The notes under the pieces: generated by a model
Database searches by the model: none
Seen by the model: the letters and a program-made list of their open reading frames with translations, nothing else
What the model was told of the DNA's origin: nothing
NCBI RefSeq assembly: GCF_019399895.1
Contig: NC_091879.1
Span: 1,116,001-1,180,000 of the forward strand
DNA from: Cardiocondyla obscurior
Taxonomy: Eukaryota; Arthropoda; Insecta; Hymenoptera; Formicidae
DNA length: 64,000 nt
Direction: 5' to 3'
Translations under genes and position numbers: made by a program
Part shown: positions 12,151 through 24,219 of the stretch, piece by piece
Layout: every line of letters begins with the position of its first letter
How positions within the stretch are numbered: position 1 is the first letter of the stretch

Positions 12151-15100
12151 ACAGGGTAGCGCCTGGGGAAGTAAGGTGGACGGAGGGAAAGATGGACCGA
12201 GAGCTGGACCTACCTAATTTACCTCCCAGATAATGCGGCATAATTAAAGCAAAATGTAACGTCGCTGGCAATTAAAACAAATTTATGCGGCCGAGATCCA
12301 CGATCGGCCGACCCGGGTCCCTTTCTGCCAGCCTTGAACGCGTTCTTACCTTCTCTCTTCCACATTACGACGAGATGCGTTATTATTGTTATTACGATTG
12401 CTGAATGTATCGGCTTGATATTATCGAAGACGACCACGAAATCTTGAAAAGAACTCTGATAGCAAATTATTAAAAAGAAAAGAAAAAAAAAAGAGAAGAA
12501 CTAAAAAGAACCGCGTTATCGAACGCATCAGTGAAATCAGTACATATTTATGTACCGCGTTCTACGTATAATATTTTTAATGTGCATTACAAAAAAACTT
12601 CACACTTAATAGCAATTTATCTTTTTTATCAGAATATTATTTAAATCCATTGCCACATTAATCGATTCTAAAGCTACATGCTATCTTAACGTCGATAAGT
12701 TTAGTGTTAATAAGAAGATTAAACAACGAAGGCCACGGTGACAGTAAAAAAAGGGTTAATAAAGAATTATTTGATCGAATTATATCTGATACTTGCTTGG
12801 CTGAATAATACAGCCCGGGACATGAATCTTCATTAACGACGCAGATGTTCTTCAGCTTTACCACGTAAGATCTTCTAAAAGATATTTTCTTTCTTATGTA
12901 GAGCGTAATGGAATTACAATGAACCGACTGACTACAATGACGATAATATTTTAAGCAACGTATATTGCACAATGTCATGAATAAAAATTAATTTACTTAC
13001 GAAAAGAACAAAAATTAAAAATTAAATAATATATGATTAATTTATATAATTAATACATTAACACAGTTTCAACTTAATAATAATAAAATACTATTTTAAG
13101 ATTTTTTTTTTTTTTTCAAGAAATAACACATGAAGGAATAACTATCCCATGAATAAAAAAAGCAAGATTGACAATGTATCAACGACAAGAAGTGCTAGTG
13201 TTTATCACGCGAAGAGAAAGGGAGATCTCTCTTGTAATGCTCTTTGTAATGCCCTTTAGGGAATCGAAAGTCCTCTGCGTAACTATCGAAAAAGCTCGCG
13301 AAAGAGGGCAACGAGCAAATCAAAGGCGAGCGAGAAACTGTTCGGAATTGTTCGTTATGCTTTTATGACGCCCCAGCTTTTTTTTTTATTATTTCCTTTC
13401 CACTCGCTTAGCCGCGGACTCCACAGTCACTCACTTATAATCATCTTGTCAATTTAATGTTTTGCTGCATATGACGATCTCGGTCGACTTGGCCGCACCA
13501 GTCTCTCCATATACGTTGCGCAGTAACCTCCTTATATACGAATATAGGTGTAAAGCTATATAGGTACGTTATGCCAATCGAGGAGAATACGCTAGGGAAC
13601 CGAACGATCCACTTCTGGTCTTCTCGTAGCGAAATCGCATTTGAAATCGTATTTTCAACCTGATTGTAATAATAATTTCAACAGTACTATTTCTTTCGAT
13701 GTCGATTATACATGTACGAAACTGACTCGGGTTCAATAAAAGAGATAAAATGAGTCTTGAAATAAATGCATAAGCGTAACTATAGAAAAGGAATAGATTT
13801 TGAAGTTTAAAAATGTGTCCCTGTTTTTTTCTTCTTCTTTTTTTTTTCCTCCTTTTTTTTACAGTCGGTTGTTACTTCAATATATATTCAATGTATTCAT
13901 TTTTTGACTCGTTCGTAACGAAGCTCGATCCCGTTCCTTGTACCGCTTAAAAATTCCGAATCGCACGCCCCGGGTTCATTATCAACCACTCTCATCTCGC
14001 TCGTCCACGTAATTTAAATGAATACGACTTTTCCGCCGAGAGAAGCGTGCAAAGGTATCCCTTTTTGTCTCCTCATCGATCGGCTCGCGATACCGATGGC
14101 CGATCGGGAGAGAAGAAGGAGTCGCGCAATATATAAATCCGCTCTTTAATATTATTTCCACCGAGCCGCTAACAATATCTATTATTCCCACCGCTGCCTT
14201 ATTAGCCGGGTCGGTCGAAGAGAGAGAGAAAGAGAGAAAGAAAAAATAAAATAAAATAAATAAAAAAAGGTGATCGGTGAACGAAATTCATACGCAACGT
14301 GCCCTCCTCGACGATAAACGCGAAAGGAGGCGAGAGAAGAAAGAGGAGCCGTTTCTGGCGATGCCGCCGCGCTGACTGGATACATCCGTAGATAAATTGA
14401 CGTCAAATCGGATTTTATTGCGAGGGGGAGGACGCGAGGGAGACACGCGGGGAGAGCCGGAATATCCTGGGCACGAAGAGGCGAAGAAAGGTGATAGAAA
14501 ACAGGTCCGGTCTCGCCTCGAGCGAGGCACAACTATTTCGTGTTTTTCTTCGGGAGATCCGACGTGCCGCTATCGCTTCGCCATCTGCCTGACAAACCCG
14601 CGCCATCCTCATGAATACGTCATATCTATTCTTTTGCCACCGGAGCCATAAACCCTGGACCATCCGCGACTCACCCGTTCCTCCATCTTCCGTTTATTTT
14701 CTACCGATGCGAACTCCGCATCGGGACCTCGAGTATTTCGAGTATGCCAGTTGTACCCCGGGACTTTGAACGTATGGGAAGGCGAACCGAGCTCGGACTC
14801 GAGTAGTCAATCTATTTAAATTTATTTTCGGAAACTTTTCAACTCTTCGGATTCACGGCGATCGATAAAAGTGCACTTATTATGCAGATAAGACGTTTTC
14901 AGACTAGTACGCAATGTTAGTATGCCATATTATAATACAAATCGCTTTCAAAAAGTCATTTTTTTGGTTCAAAGAAATGTGTACTTGATAAAAATTCATA
15001 AATAAAACACGTGAGAACGTTCGGCAAGTTATCTATCGTATTAAAGAGATTGAGCATGTAATACACATTTAATATTTAAACGCATAATATTAATGCAGGG

Positions 15101-16532
15101 ATGCTAATAAGAGGATCGTGACGGAGTGCGCGGATCAAATACGGTTCAGCGATTTTGCTGCCGCGAGATCGGCGGAATCGCTTCATTTCCATCGAAATTA
15201 AGAGACGGAAACCTCGCGCCGAGCTCCTTTGGAAGCGGTCCACTAGCGGGCGGCACATCGGAGAATGAACAAATCTAAATGAACGTGCCGGATGATAAAA
15301 GGGACGTCCGCGGGTATACGCGCGTTTTTATCCGGCTGCGCCTCTGCAACCTAATTGAATGCAGCGCAATCTAAACGGCGTCAATTTGCTGATTCCCCTT
15401 CTGCTCTGAATAGCTTTAATGCCCTCGCGCACAGATAGAAAGAGTGAGAAAAAAAAGAGAGGAAGAGAGAGACCGCCACCTGCTGCGGCGTATTTTCTGC
15501 GGTCTTTTAATGCCGCGATCATCGGGATTCGGTTCGGTCGGATGTTTTCGAGTATCAAATCTATCGCGCAGGACGAAAGCAGGTGTCGGAAAGCGTACTT
15601 ACAGGTACAGCATTGTTCGCGAGACACAGAACCATTATCCACACGTCCCCGTTAAACTCATTTTGTAATAAAATTACTGTAATAAAATTAGTTTCGTTTA
15701 AATACCGTTCGTTCGAACGTGTATTTTACCGAGACTATGACGTTATAGATTTTTTTTTTTTAGCTACTCGGAATTTCATATAACTGTGGGGAATATTCAG
15801 TGTTCCTCGGGATAGATAACAATCGTTTATTACAAAGTATTGTCGGGCAATCAACGTTGAACAGGTATAGGACGCGACGTTTCAGAGAAACGTGTGTGTA
15901 TGGGTATGTGTCTCGCATTGGTGAAAGACGCGCGCGAGACAGGTAACCCACTAATCCTAGAAGGAAAAATGCTCGCTGCAGGTGTCAGACCCGGCGCCGG
16001 CGCTTGTTCACGACGGACAACCCGACCACCCTTTTTCTCGGACCTCATCGCACATTATAGCCCCTAAGATCTTTACGCAAAAATTATGAGTCAGGGAGGA
16101 CAATAAACCTACTCGAGACAGACAAGAGAACGCACATTTTTATTCTAATGGTTCGCCGGAGGAACTGCGGTCACGGTCTTGAAGAGACGATGCATTGTGT
16201 GGGTGATAAATAATAATGCAAATAGTATAGAAAAATTAGGAGGGATCCACGAACGCGAGGAAACATTCTCGGCATTTGCATGGTTTATACCGTATAATAT
16301 ACTGTATAAGTAATGTTAGTCAATAAAATATTATCACTTAAATTGTGAGTTTTACAATTTTTTTTTTAATTACTTTATAATTTTTAATTGTTAATTTTTT
16401 AATTAAGAATTTATTCCTGTGATATTCTTTGTCTAAATAAATGTACACTTCGCGATAAATTAATGCAACATGCACATCTAATTCATTGCAAGAATATTTT
16501 ATTAATACTTTTAATTTTTTTTTATTTTACAG
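12151..16532. other. Gene-free stretch
   Basis: No supportable gene. On the minus strand GAGAAG/GTAAGAACG at about 12345-12355 is a good donor-like sequence in the orientation of the zinc-finger gene and could end an upstream untranslated exon, but nothing else supports it. Purine-rich and TAAAA-type runs occur at 14219-14270. Confidence 0.45.
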
Positions 16533-16715
16533 TGAGCGATCGACGCACGATGTGAAAGAAAAAATAGAACTTTTACTCTGGGAAGAATCAACGATAATTA
16601 AAACACTTCGTCCGGAAGAATCTCACGCCGCTGGTTTATGGCTGTATTCGAGGAACAATAGAGGAACTCATGGCGGGAGCTCATAGTCGGCGCTTTATTC
16701 ATACGTAAAACCGAG
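16533..16715 (+). other. Candidate spliced exon, possibly non-coding
   Basis: A T-rich tract ending TTTATTTTACAG (AG at 16531-16532) precedes 183 nt that end CCGAG before GTAAGG (from 16716). One frame is open from the acceptor for 50 codons (ERSTHDVKEKIELLLW...) and stops at 16684-16686, 29 nt before the donor. This would suit a last coding exon followed by an untranslated intron, or a non-coding RNA exon. The protein matches no family I recognise. Chance pairing of splice signals is quite possible. Confidence 0.22.
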
Positions 16716-17143
16716 GTAAGGAATCGTTGCGGCATACCCCATCCACTCGGTCTTGGTCTTCTCGCCTTACCCCAATTTAACTCCCCCGTATTCCCCTCCG
16801 CTTTTCTACTAGCCGCTTTACCGCAGCCTTTACCGTGGTCCTTTCCTTCGGTCTCCCATCCGCGAAATCGTCCACGACCCACCTGTTTCCCCCGCGCTTA
16901 TCTACGCCGCGTGATATGACGAGATGCGAGCCGAAAACGTATAAAAATAACCGCGGCCACGTTCGACATTTTCCGAAATATTCCCTCACCTCTCGCGCGT
17001 TCCCAACGGCAATTATTCCCAATAAATACGTAATCCAATTAACTAACGTTAATCCTAATTGGTCGACGCGCACAAAATAAGATGACACCGAGATGCGGGT
17101 GCAGAGAACGCTAATGGCGTTTTTTTTCACACTCCTGACAGCG

Positions 17144-17169
17144 AAAAAAAAAAAAAAAAAAAAAAAAAA
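17144..17169 (+). repeat. A26 homopolymer
   Basis: Twenty-six consecutive A after GACAGCG. No element body typical of a retroposed copy was recognised upstream. Confidence 0.95.
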
Positions 17170-18840
17170 TAATCTTAAATAATTGGACAACGTATTTCCT
17201 CCTGTTCTCCTCATTTCGCGCGGACGTATCTTGGAGACTGCTAACGAGCGTAACCAATCGGAACGTGGTATATAAAGTGACGAAGTAAGAAAACCAGAGG
17301 TGGTCCCCTCGTCGCGGTGGGATCACCGCGTAAGGTGCACCGGCCTGCCTCGATCGTAATTCATCGGCGGACAACGTCTTGCGGCAGATTTTAATTTTAA
17401 CGGCCGAGTTTCGGGGCCGTTTATGGGCCTAGCGTATAATTTTATCGTGCCTGCCGATCTGGCCGCGCGTCGCCGAGCCAAATATTGTCCCATCGAGGCA
17501 CGGCGGTGCCTCTTACAACGGCTGCGGGGTAGCGGCGCTGAGGGCACGGGGGATGACGTGATTCTGCACACCCGGATTTCTTTTTTTGCGTGCGCGTTGC
17601 ACAGCGAGCGCATCCGCGATACTTGCATCCGACCGGACGTGCAAGCGCATGCGAAAAACACAAGTGCGCCGAACCGGCGCTGTGCGTGCGTGTGCGTCGC
17701 TCACGAGCCGATATGCGTGTCGCGCCGTGTCCGCTGGAAGGAAATCTATACCTCAGCAGAGGTGAAGGCACCTTTATAGATTTGTAGAAAGTTGTAAATC
17801 AAACGTTAATGGGAACCCCGTGTCAAGCATAAAGAGCTTGAAACAACGACGCATAACGATAAAGATAAAGGTTCGAGAGCATAAAGGGTGTCATGGACCC
17901 CGGTCCTGCTACATTGCTCATGGGCTTTTATAGCCGTGACAATGGTGAACCAGTTTGTAAGTATGAAAATTCCAAATGTATCCAGCACCGCTGGTTAGCA
18001 CAGACTTTTGTGTGCATCTTCATTTATCCGTCTACTGCGCGTAAATAGATCTAATCATTCCATTAAAAAAAAGAAAAGAAAAAAAAAAAAAAACATTTTA
18101 ATCCCGTAAAAGTCAATATTTCACCGCTCAAAATGGTAAATCTATTTTATTTACGCGTACAATTTTTTTTTTTATAAAGGATAATAAATTTCTTGGCAAA
18201 ATAAATGACGAAAGATTAAGGATATTTTATCGTTTAGCCGTTCGCGGTAATATAGAGTCATTATGAACATTTCAAGACGCATTCAGAGACTAAACGGTGG
18301 CTGGTACCGCAAGGCGAGATCGTGAAACCGCAGATTATTCATTAAGTTCGACAGTAAGCCATTCTCTGTCATCGCTGGGAGATTCCTTCCAGCGAAAGAT
18401 AATAAACAGAAAGCATTTACGCGAGTGCATCCAGTGATTCTCGCGCGTAGCTGTTAAAACACGAAAGCGATCTGTTCGCGCATATCTGGAAAATGCAATT
18501 TGACAACCGAGAAGGTATTTACGCGCTGTCGAGCATAAAAGACATCCGCCATAAATCTACCGCCATCAAAATTCTTTCTCACTTTTTATGGACACTTGGG
18601 AATATTTCTCCGGGTTAATTAGCGATATCCGGCATTAATCATATTCCACTAAATCAATTAAAATCGCCGGGTTGATTTGCCGCGGTCGTCGGACACCCGA
18701 TACCAACCGATCCTATCGGGAGGGACCGCGGAATTACGAATTATCTGTGCTGCGTTCGTACGGAGCGAAGAGTTAACGTCGCCGACGTTCTGTCGTAACT
18801 CGTCTCGTTTCCCTGAAAGATAACACGTAAAAAGGACCGG

Positions 18841-18884
18841 TGTATACGCGTATGTGTGCACGCGCGCGCGCGCGTGTGTACACA
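18841..18884. other. Perfect alternating purine-pyrimidine tract (Z-DNA type)
   Basis: Every one of 44 consecutive bases alternates pyrimidine and purine. The core is (CG)7 at 18861-18874, flanked by TG/CA and TA steps. Alternation breaks at both ends (GG). Confidence 0.9.
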
Positions 18885-21023
18885 GGCGTTGTTCAAACAG
18901 ACGAAACGATCGGCAAGTATACGCGCCCGGAAGATGCACGCTTTCGTCGTGGCGTGGAAGCAGTGACCGGCGCGGTTATAAGACGAGATACATCGGAGGC
19001 ATATTACGTGCCGCGGTATCTGCCCGCCGGTCTCGCGTCTGGGGCGTTTTGCACGTCATAATATTTGGAGTTGTCGGAGAGAACGCTGGCAGGCACGTCT
19101 GAATGGGTCGCTTCCTCGACGCTCGGCCTACAATCGCCTATTGTACACGCGCAAATTTGGCTCCGGCCTCGGCGGCCGATCGGATCGATCTCCGGCGGAT
19201 GCTGTTTGGCGATCGTTCGCGAAATTAATTCTCTGCAAGCGCGAGATAAAATTCTCAGTCCGCGTTTGCGGAGCTCGTTAAAGACGGCTTATAATCCCGT
19301 TGCGATTGCTCTCGCTAATTAAACTGCCTTCCTTCGGTTTTCCGTCGGCGCGCAAATTAATTAAATTTTTTTTTTTACTTTCCAAAATTAGGTAACGAAA
19401 TTAAAGTAAGGCGCGAGGATCCCCGCGATCCCAATCAGGCTCGATTCGGCTAATCGAGATCTACAAGCGATCTCTCCTGCCGCGGGTGCAATGTATTTTA
19501 CCACGAACGTTGACCGCGCGCACGTGTCTCCGATCGGGAATATCCGTTTCTTCCCTAGACAGAGCGTAGAAAAATCTTTTCGATGGAAACAGGGGAAAAG
19601 AAACTGGCGGAATGCCTCTCTTCTATGGAGTCTGGATCGGCTTAGTTCACGGCAACCTGCGGCGTTCTCGCCCCCTTTTACACGACACTCCGCGTCTCTC
19701 TCGCGTCTCTCTCTTTCGCCGGCGTCTTTCGTCCTTTTTTCGTTCTCTTATCCTCTTGCCATAACGTTATATATGCCGATGAACAAGGTGAGGTAGCGCA
19801 AAAAGCGAAGCGTCGCTTATGCTCGAGCTGTACCGTCATCCCGTTCCCTTTTTTTTTTTTTTTTCTTTTTCTTTCTCTCCTTTCCGTCCCTTTTATGCCC
19901 TTTTCGCTTTCTCTCTTTCTTTCCCTCGCCCCGTCACTGTGCCGTTCTTTCGCGGGAGCTCTCCATTCAACGACTGTTCGCGAGTTCAGTCTTCGTGACG
20001 ATTTTTCAGAAGAAATCCAAACGCCGTTTAGGGAATCTTGGCGTACGGCCAATACCACTCGATGGCCGCCACTATGCTGCTTCCACTCGCAATCAGACAC
20101 ACATATGCTCGGCACGATCGACATATATACACGCGCGACGCGTATTCTGGATTATATAGCGAGGTACGCATATTTCGCGGGTTTAGACGTCGCCGGCGCT
20201 CTTCGGATTTGCCGTGCCTCATCGGCGCGCGGTCTTGCCAAGAAAGATGTTTTTGAAATTCTTACGCGACGTCAAGAGTGAATTATTCAATGAAGCGTTT
20301 CTAATTTATACGAGTAACGTGATAGAATTCAATATAAAAACATTATTTACCAGCGGCGGCGGGATCTCGCTTTGTGTTTCGGCCACGCCGTTAGCGATAT
20401 TAATGTCTGTTAATGGATTGACAACGGTCCGGCGTAATAAAAAATTATTATCACAAATGATACGTCGCGTTTGTGGGTGTGCGCGCATTAAATCCCGGAG
20501 CCAGGCCATTAATACCAGTAACAATCATTCCGCCAAGAAATAAGGTGCGCCGTCTCAGGGATATCGATTTACCGGAGAATGGGAATTGACTGCAGCTCTG
20601 ATAATTGTAACGGGATAAGAAAAAGTCGGATGGGTATCTACACTGCTATCCTGAAAGTTTTAGCACGAAAATCGGTGAAATGTATTAAGTGTAAAAGAGA
20701 GACGTTTTATACGTCGCGACAATCTAACGGGAATAGAACCTTTATGGATTTATCCGCCGACTCTCTCATAAAACGAAAATAAAAGAATGACGGAAGTCAC
20801 AGTGGGGCGCAGACGCTGAGGAAATGCAGCGAAAAATATCAGCGCGGAGTACAGTGAATTTCTTTTCTTAGATAAAGTATATTTGTACTTTGCACGCGCG
20901 CTTGCAGCGAGGCCGGACACCCCGAGAATCCGAGCGGAATTCGAAGTGAAACCGTCCGTCGTCGTATCCGAGCGAGGAAAAAAAAAAAAAAAAGTAAAAG
21001 AAAAGAAAAAAAAAAGAAATAAA

Positions 21024-21060
21024 AAATGCCGGAATCTAAGCCCGCGTGTGTCCGGCATTT
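21024..21060. other. 10-bp GC hairpin
   Basis: AAATGCCGGA (21024-21033) pairs perfectly with TCCGGCATTT (21051-21060) across a 17-nt loop. It directly follows an A-rich tract. Confidence 0.75.
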
Positions 21061-22167
21061 ATTCGTAAAGGACTCGATATTAAAGTAGCGGACGGAAAAT
21101 TGTGCGTACTTAGCGCGACAGGGCGAGAGCGATATTCCGATTCTTCGTTTCTGAGTAAGGGAAACTCCGGAGCGTGAAAACATCGCGGCGAACATCGTTC
21201 GAGGCCACCCCGAGTCTCGCTCGGGGGATTATTTTATGGAATATCACAGAGGCGACCATATTATCCCGTGGCAGCTGCGGATGATCCGTTGCGACAACGG
21301 CCGCGGCAATTATGCGGACGTCTTCGTGGCTCGTCATTCGTCGAATTTCGTCAGGCATGAATTTTTGTCGTGCAACAAGTTGGCCCGGTTCGCGGCGAGC
21401 TCTCGTCACAAAGCTTTTTAGCGCGCGGACCGCGGCGCAGACTGCGAGGCCGGTAACAAGGAAACCCGGACCCGGGCTCACTAAAACCTGGAGTTCTTTA
21501 AACCGTTTATTCACGGGTCGGCGAACCGCTCATAATATTTGTCGCGTTTGTCAAAGCTTGCACTTGAAAGAAACGCAACTAAATCCGGCCGCTCCGGGCT
21601 ACCTTCGACGCGGGATCATCTTCGCTGAATTGTGTCCCCGCCGTCGTGGGACACTCGCTTCTACAAATTATCTTAAGTAGCTGGAGCACTACCTGCGATA
21701 CGTACACTTTACGAACCTCGAAAGAGCCTTGATTTCAATATCTTTAAATGAGTTTGTGAGCGAGTAACATTAAAAATTATCAAATAAAAAAAAAGAAACA
21801 TATATAAGTGTTGCGATCGATTTTTTTAAAATATTCTTGTAACGATGAAATTAATAAAAAAAGAAACAGATTTTGTGGAATTTTTAAGTGCTCGTAAATA
21901 GTACGTAAAGCGCATTATTGGCATCGTTGCAAGCTCCATTATTGTATTATCTATCCAGACGTACCCTTGATCGCGCGTTTTAAAATCGATAAATCACAAT
22001 TAATTAGCGGGGCGTAATGATGCGGCATGTCCCCGCAATTGGTATGAGCTGACGCTGTGTTTGTAGGTATGCACGAGTGTATGCTGGCCGAAGTACGCGT
22101 CGAGTATACTCGTTGAGCATCCACGCTTAAACGTACCGAGTTTATACCGCTCCGTGTATTCAATAGG

Positions 22168-22230
22168 GGAAAAAAAAGAAAGAAAGAAAAAAATAAAAAA
22201 ATAAAAAAAATAAAAAAAATAAAAAGATAA
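22168..22230 (+). repeat. A-rich (A6-8 T)n microsatellite
   Basis: Runs of A interrupted by single G or T at 5-9 base intervals. It creates the lysine- or phenylalanine-rich frames seen here on the two strands. Confidence 0.85.
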
Positions 22231-23276
22231 AGACACACAAATTTGCTTGCTACATTTATCGAACTCTCCACCGATCGGTTCAATGATCTTACATAAATAA
22301 TATAAAATACCCACCCGAACGGTCTCTCTATATTTCGGTCCGCGGGCGAGACGTGTTTTGCCTCCGGATAGAAAGAGAATCGCTAATATGTCCGGCGGTT
22401 GTCGTTAATCTTTTGACACCGTAGCTCTCGCAGGCAACGATGGAAGGTACCCCCCCTGCCCCCCTGGTAAATGCCGCCTTTTGCGTTTCGGTTTCGGAAG
22501 CTTTTGAAAGCGCCGAAGTAACCGTAATTGTAGCCGCGCGAGTCCGAGTTGGATAACATAGTCATGAGAGTCGACGGGGCACGAGACACTCGAGCAACCG
22601 CAAACAGCTCGATTCCTTTTGTCCGGCTGTCCAGACTGAAAATAATGGTTTAACTATTCGATAGAACAGAGGGCACCGCGAGAGGGAAAGTAAAGAGGAG
22701 ACCGGCGGCGCGAAACAAGGAGAGCGCAGCCTCGCCGCGCGGCGCGGCAGAGGTGTTAATACAGAGGTCGATCTCTGAGAGTCGCCTACTACCAGTTTCA
22801 TGCAATATGCGCATGTTTAACTGACCAAAGCTCTGTATCGTCCCGGCCTTGTTCCCTCCTTTTCACGTTGCGCAGCGCGCACTCGCCGCGAGCGGGCGGG
22901 ACAGGGGGGATTTTCGTCTGTCGAAGGCGAGTGCATTGGTATCGTGCCGAGGCCCCGTTTTATTTATACGTCGTACTTCAATTCGCCGGCGACCGCTATG
23001 GTTCCGGCCAGGATTGGCCAACCGAGGTAGTTACCGGCGATCTACCGAGTAAATATCGAGAGCTCGCCCGAACTTCGCCCACGGTCCCGGAGAGTGTCGA
23101 GTTCTCTCTTCTTCCCGCCTCCACCCTTGTTCTCCGTCTCTTTCGCGCTTATCGTTCATCTATCCGATTAAATATCCTTTCGATTAACATCGTATTCACC
23201 ATACGAATTTAATTGAATCTGGCCGACGTAACTAGTTGAGAGTTTGCAGCTTTATTACAAGATTCAACCTTCTTTT

Positions 23277-23323
23277 TTTATCTTTGTTTGTATCTTTGTT
23301 TTATCTTTGTTTTATCTTTGTTA
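23277..23323 (+). repeat. Tandem TTTTATCTTTG repeat, about 4 copies
   Basis: An 11-bp unit (variants TTTATCTTTG and TTTGTATCTTTG) is repeated about four times before TTAATTAAAA. Confidence 0.85.
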
Positions 23324-23926
23324 ATTAAAAAGTAAATTAATTAAATAAAAAACAAACAAAAAAAAAACAAAGGATTTAATATATTTCTCGTGCAAATTCT
23401 GAAGCCGCGATATAAAAATTCGAAGGAAAACTTTCAAGCGAGGCGAATAGGAGCAGAGTGGCAGCCGCGCAACTAATTCGGGCGCGCGTTTAATCGAATT
23501 TTTGTTAAACCCCCTCCAGAGTTGTCGGCCATAGCCAAGCGACAATTACTACAGGCAACGCCGTACGGGCGAGGGACGCGCTGATTCCGGTACGTCAAAG
23601 ATGGGTATTTGTATACTTTAGCCCGTGTGTACTTGCCGTGGCTGGTGAGTCGAGTTCTATAGACCCAGGGGAGAAGGGTGGGTGGGTACGGGCGGCCGGT
23701 AGCGGGACGTTCGGGTCAACTTTGTTTGCATTGGCCGTGCATGTTCTGTCGACTAGGGGAAGACCGCTTCTTGATGCAAACTGCCCATTTGCAACTACAA
23801 TCATCTCCACGTCGAATCGCGCCGGTCCTAGCTAGGTTCAACCTGATCGGGCGCAGTCCACGCCGTCCACCTATCACCGATTGGCGTGTGGACATATGAC
23901 GCGGAGGGCGGCGAGGATGTGCCTAG

Positions 23927-23965
23927 TATAAACCGACTACATACTGCAGCAACGGCGCTTCAGTT
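23927..23965 (+). promoter_or_regulatory. Candidate TATA box plus initiator
   Basis: TATAAA at 23927-23932 is followed by TCAGTT at 23960-23965, the arthropod initiator consensus, placing the start A at 23962. The TATA-to-start distance (35 nt) is a little longer than the usual ~31. The first ATG after this start, at 24033, opens a 77-codon frame. Confidence 0.35.
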
Positions 23966-24032
23966 GCTGCATAACAGAGTGAAAACAACGGCCGACCGGC
24001 AGCCAAAGGCTACACTAACGGAGTGAACGATC

Positions 24033-24219
24033 ATGTCCCGGCCATCCTCCCTGGCGTTTTCGTACTTGGAGGCAGCGCCCGGTACCGCTACGCGAGTTCA
24101 ACACGTCTCGACCCCGTATTTTGACATCTCTTTCCGATTCGCCGGAGTTTTTCGGACCGTTTGTTATTTCGCGTTCCCGCCCAGGGGCAACGGACTGATC
24201 GACCGACGAAAAGACCGGA
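24033..24219 (+). CDS. Candidate first coding exon, unknown protein
   Basis: ATG at 24033 is the first ATG after the predicted start at 23962 and has A at -3. It begins MSRPSSLAFSYLEAAPG and stays open to 24266 if unspliced (77 codons). A possible donor, GA/GTAAGC at 24220, would end the exon earlier. The protein has no motif, clear signal peptide or family I recognise. The case rests on the promoter-like signals and the first-ATG position, not on homology. It could equally be a chance open frame. Confidence 0.22.

Larger units (their letters stand above)
16716..23926. other. Gene-free stretch
   Basis: No supportable gene. Composition alternates over 1-2 kb. Notable contents are a 26-nt A run, a Z-DNA-type alternating tract at 18.84 kb, a GC hairpin at 21.02 kb and A/T microsatellites at 22.2 and 23.3 kb, each listed separately. 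Open frames between 17.4-17.8, 19.5-20.5 and 21.1-21.7 kb are unremarkable and unrecognised. Confidence 0.5.

Noticed and set aside
11597..12271. Longest open frame (224 codons, minus)
   Set aside because: Lies opposite a purine-rich GC tract; protein is S/R/P/L-rich, with no domain, and other frames are open too.
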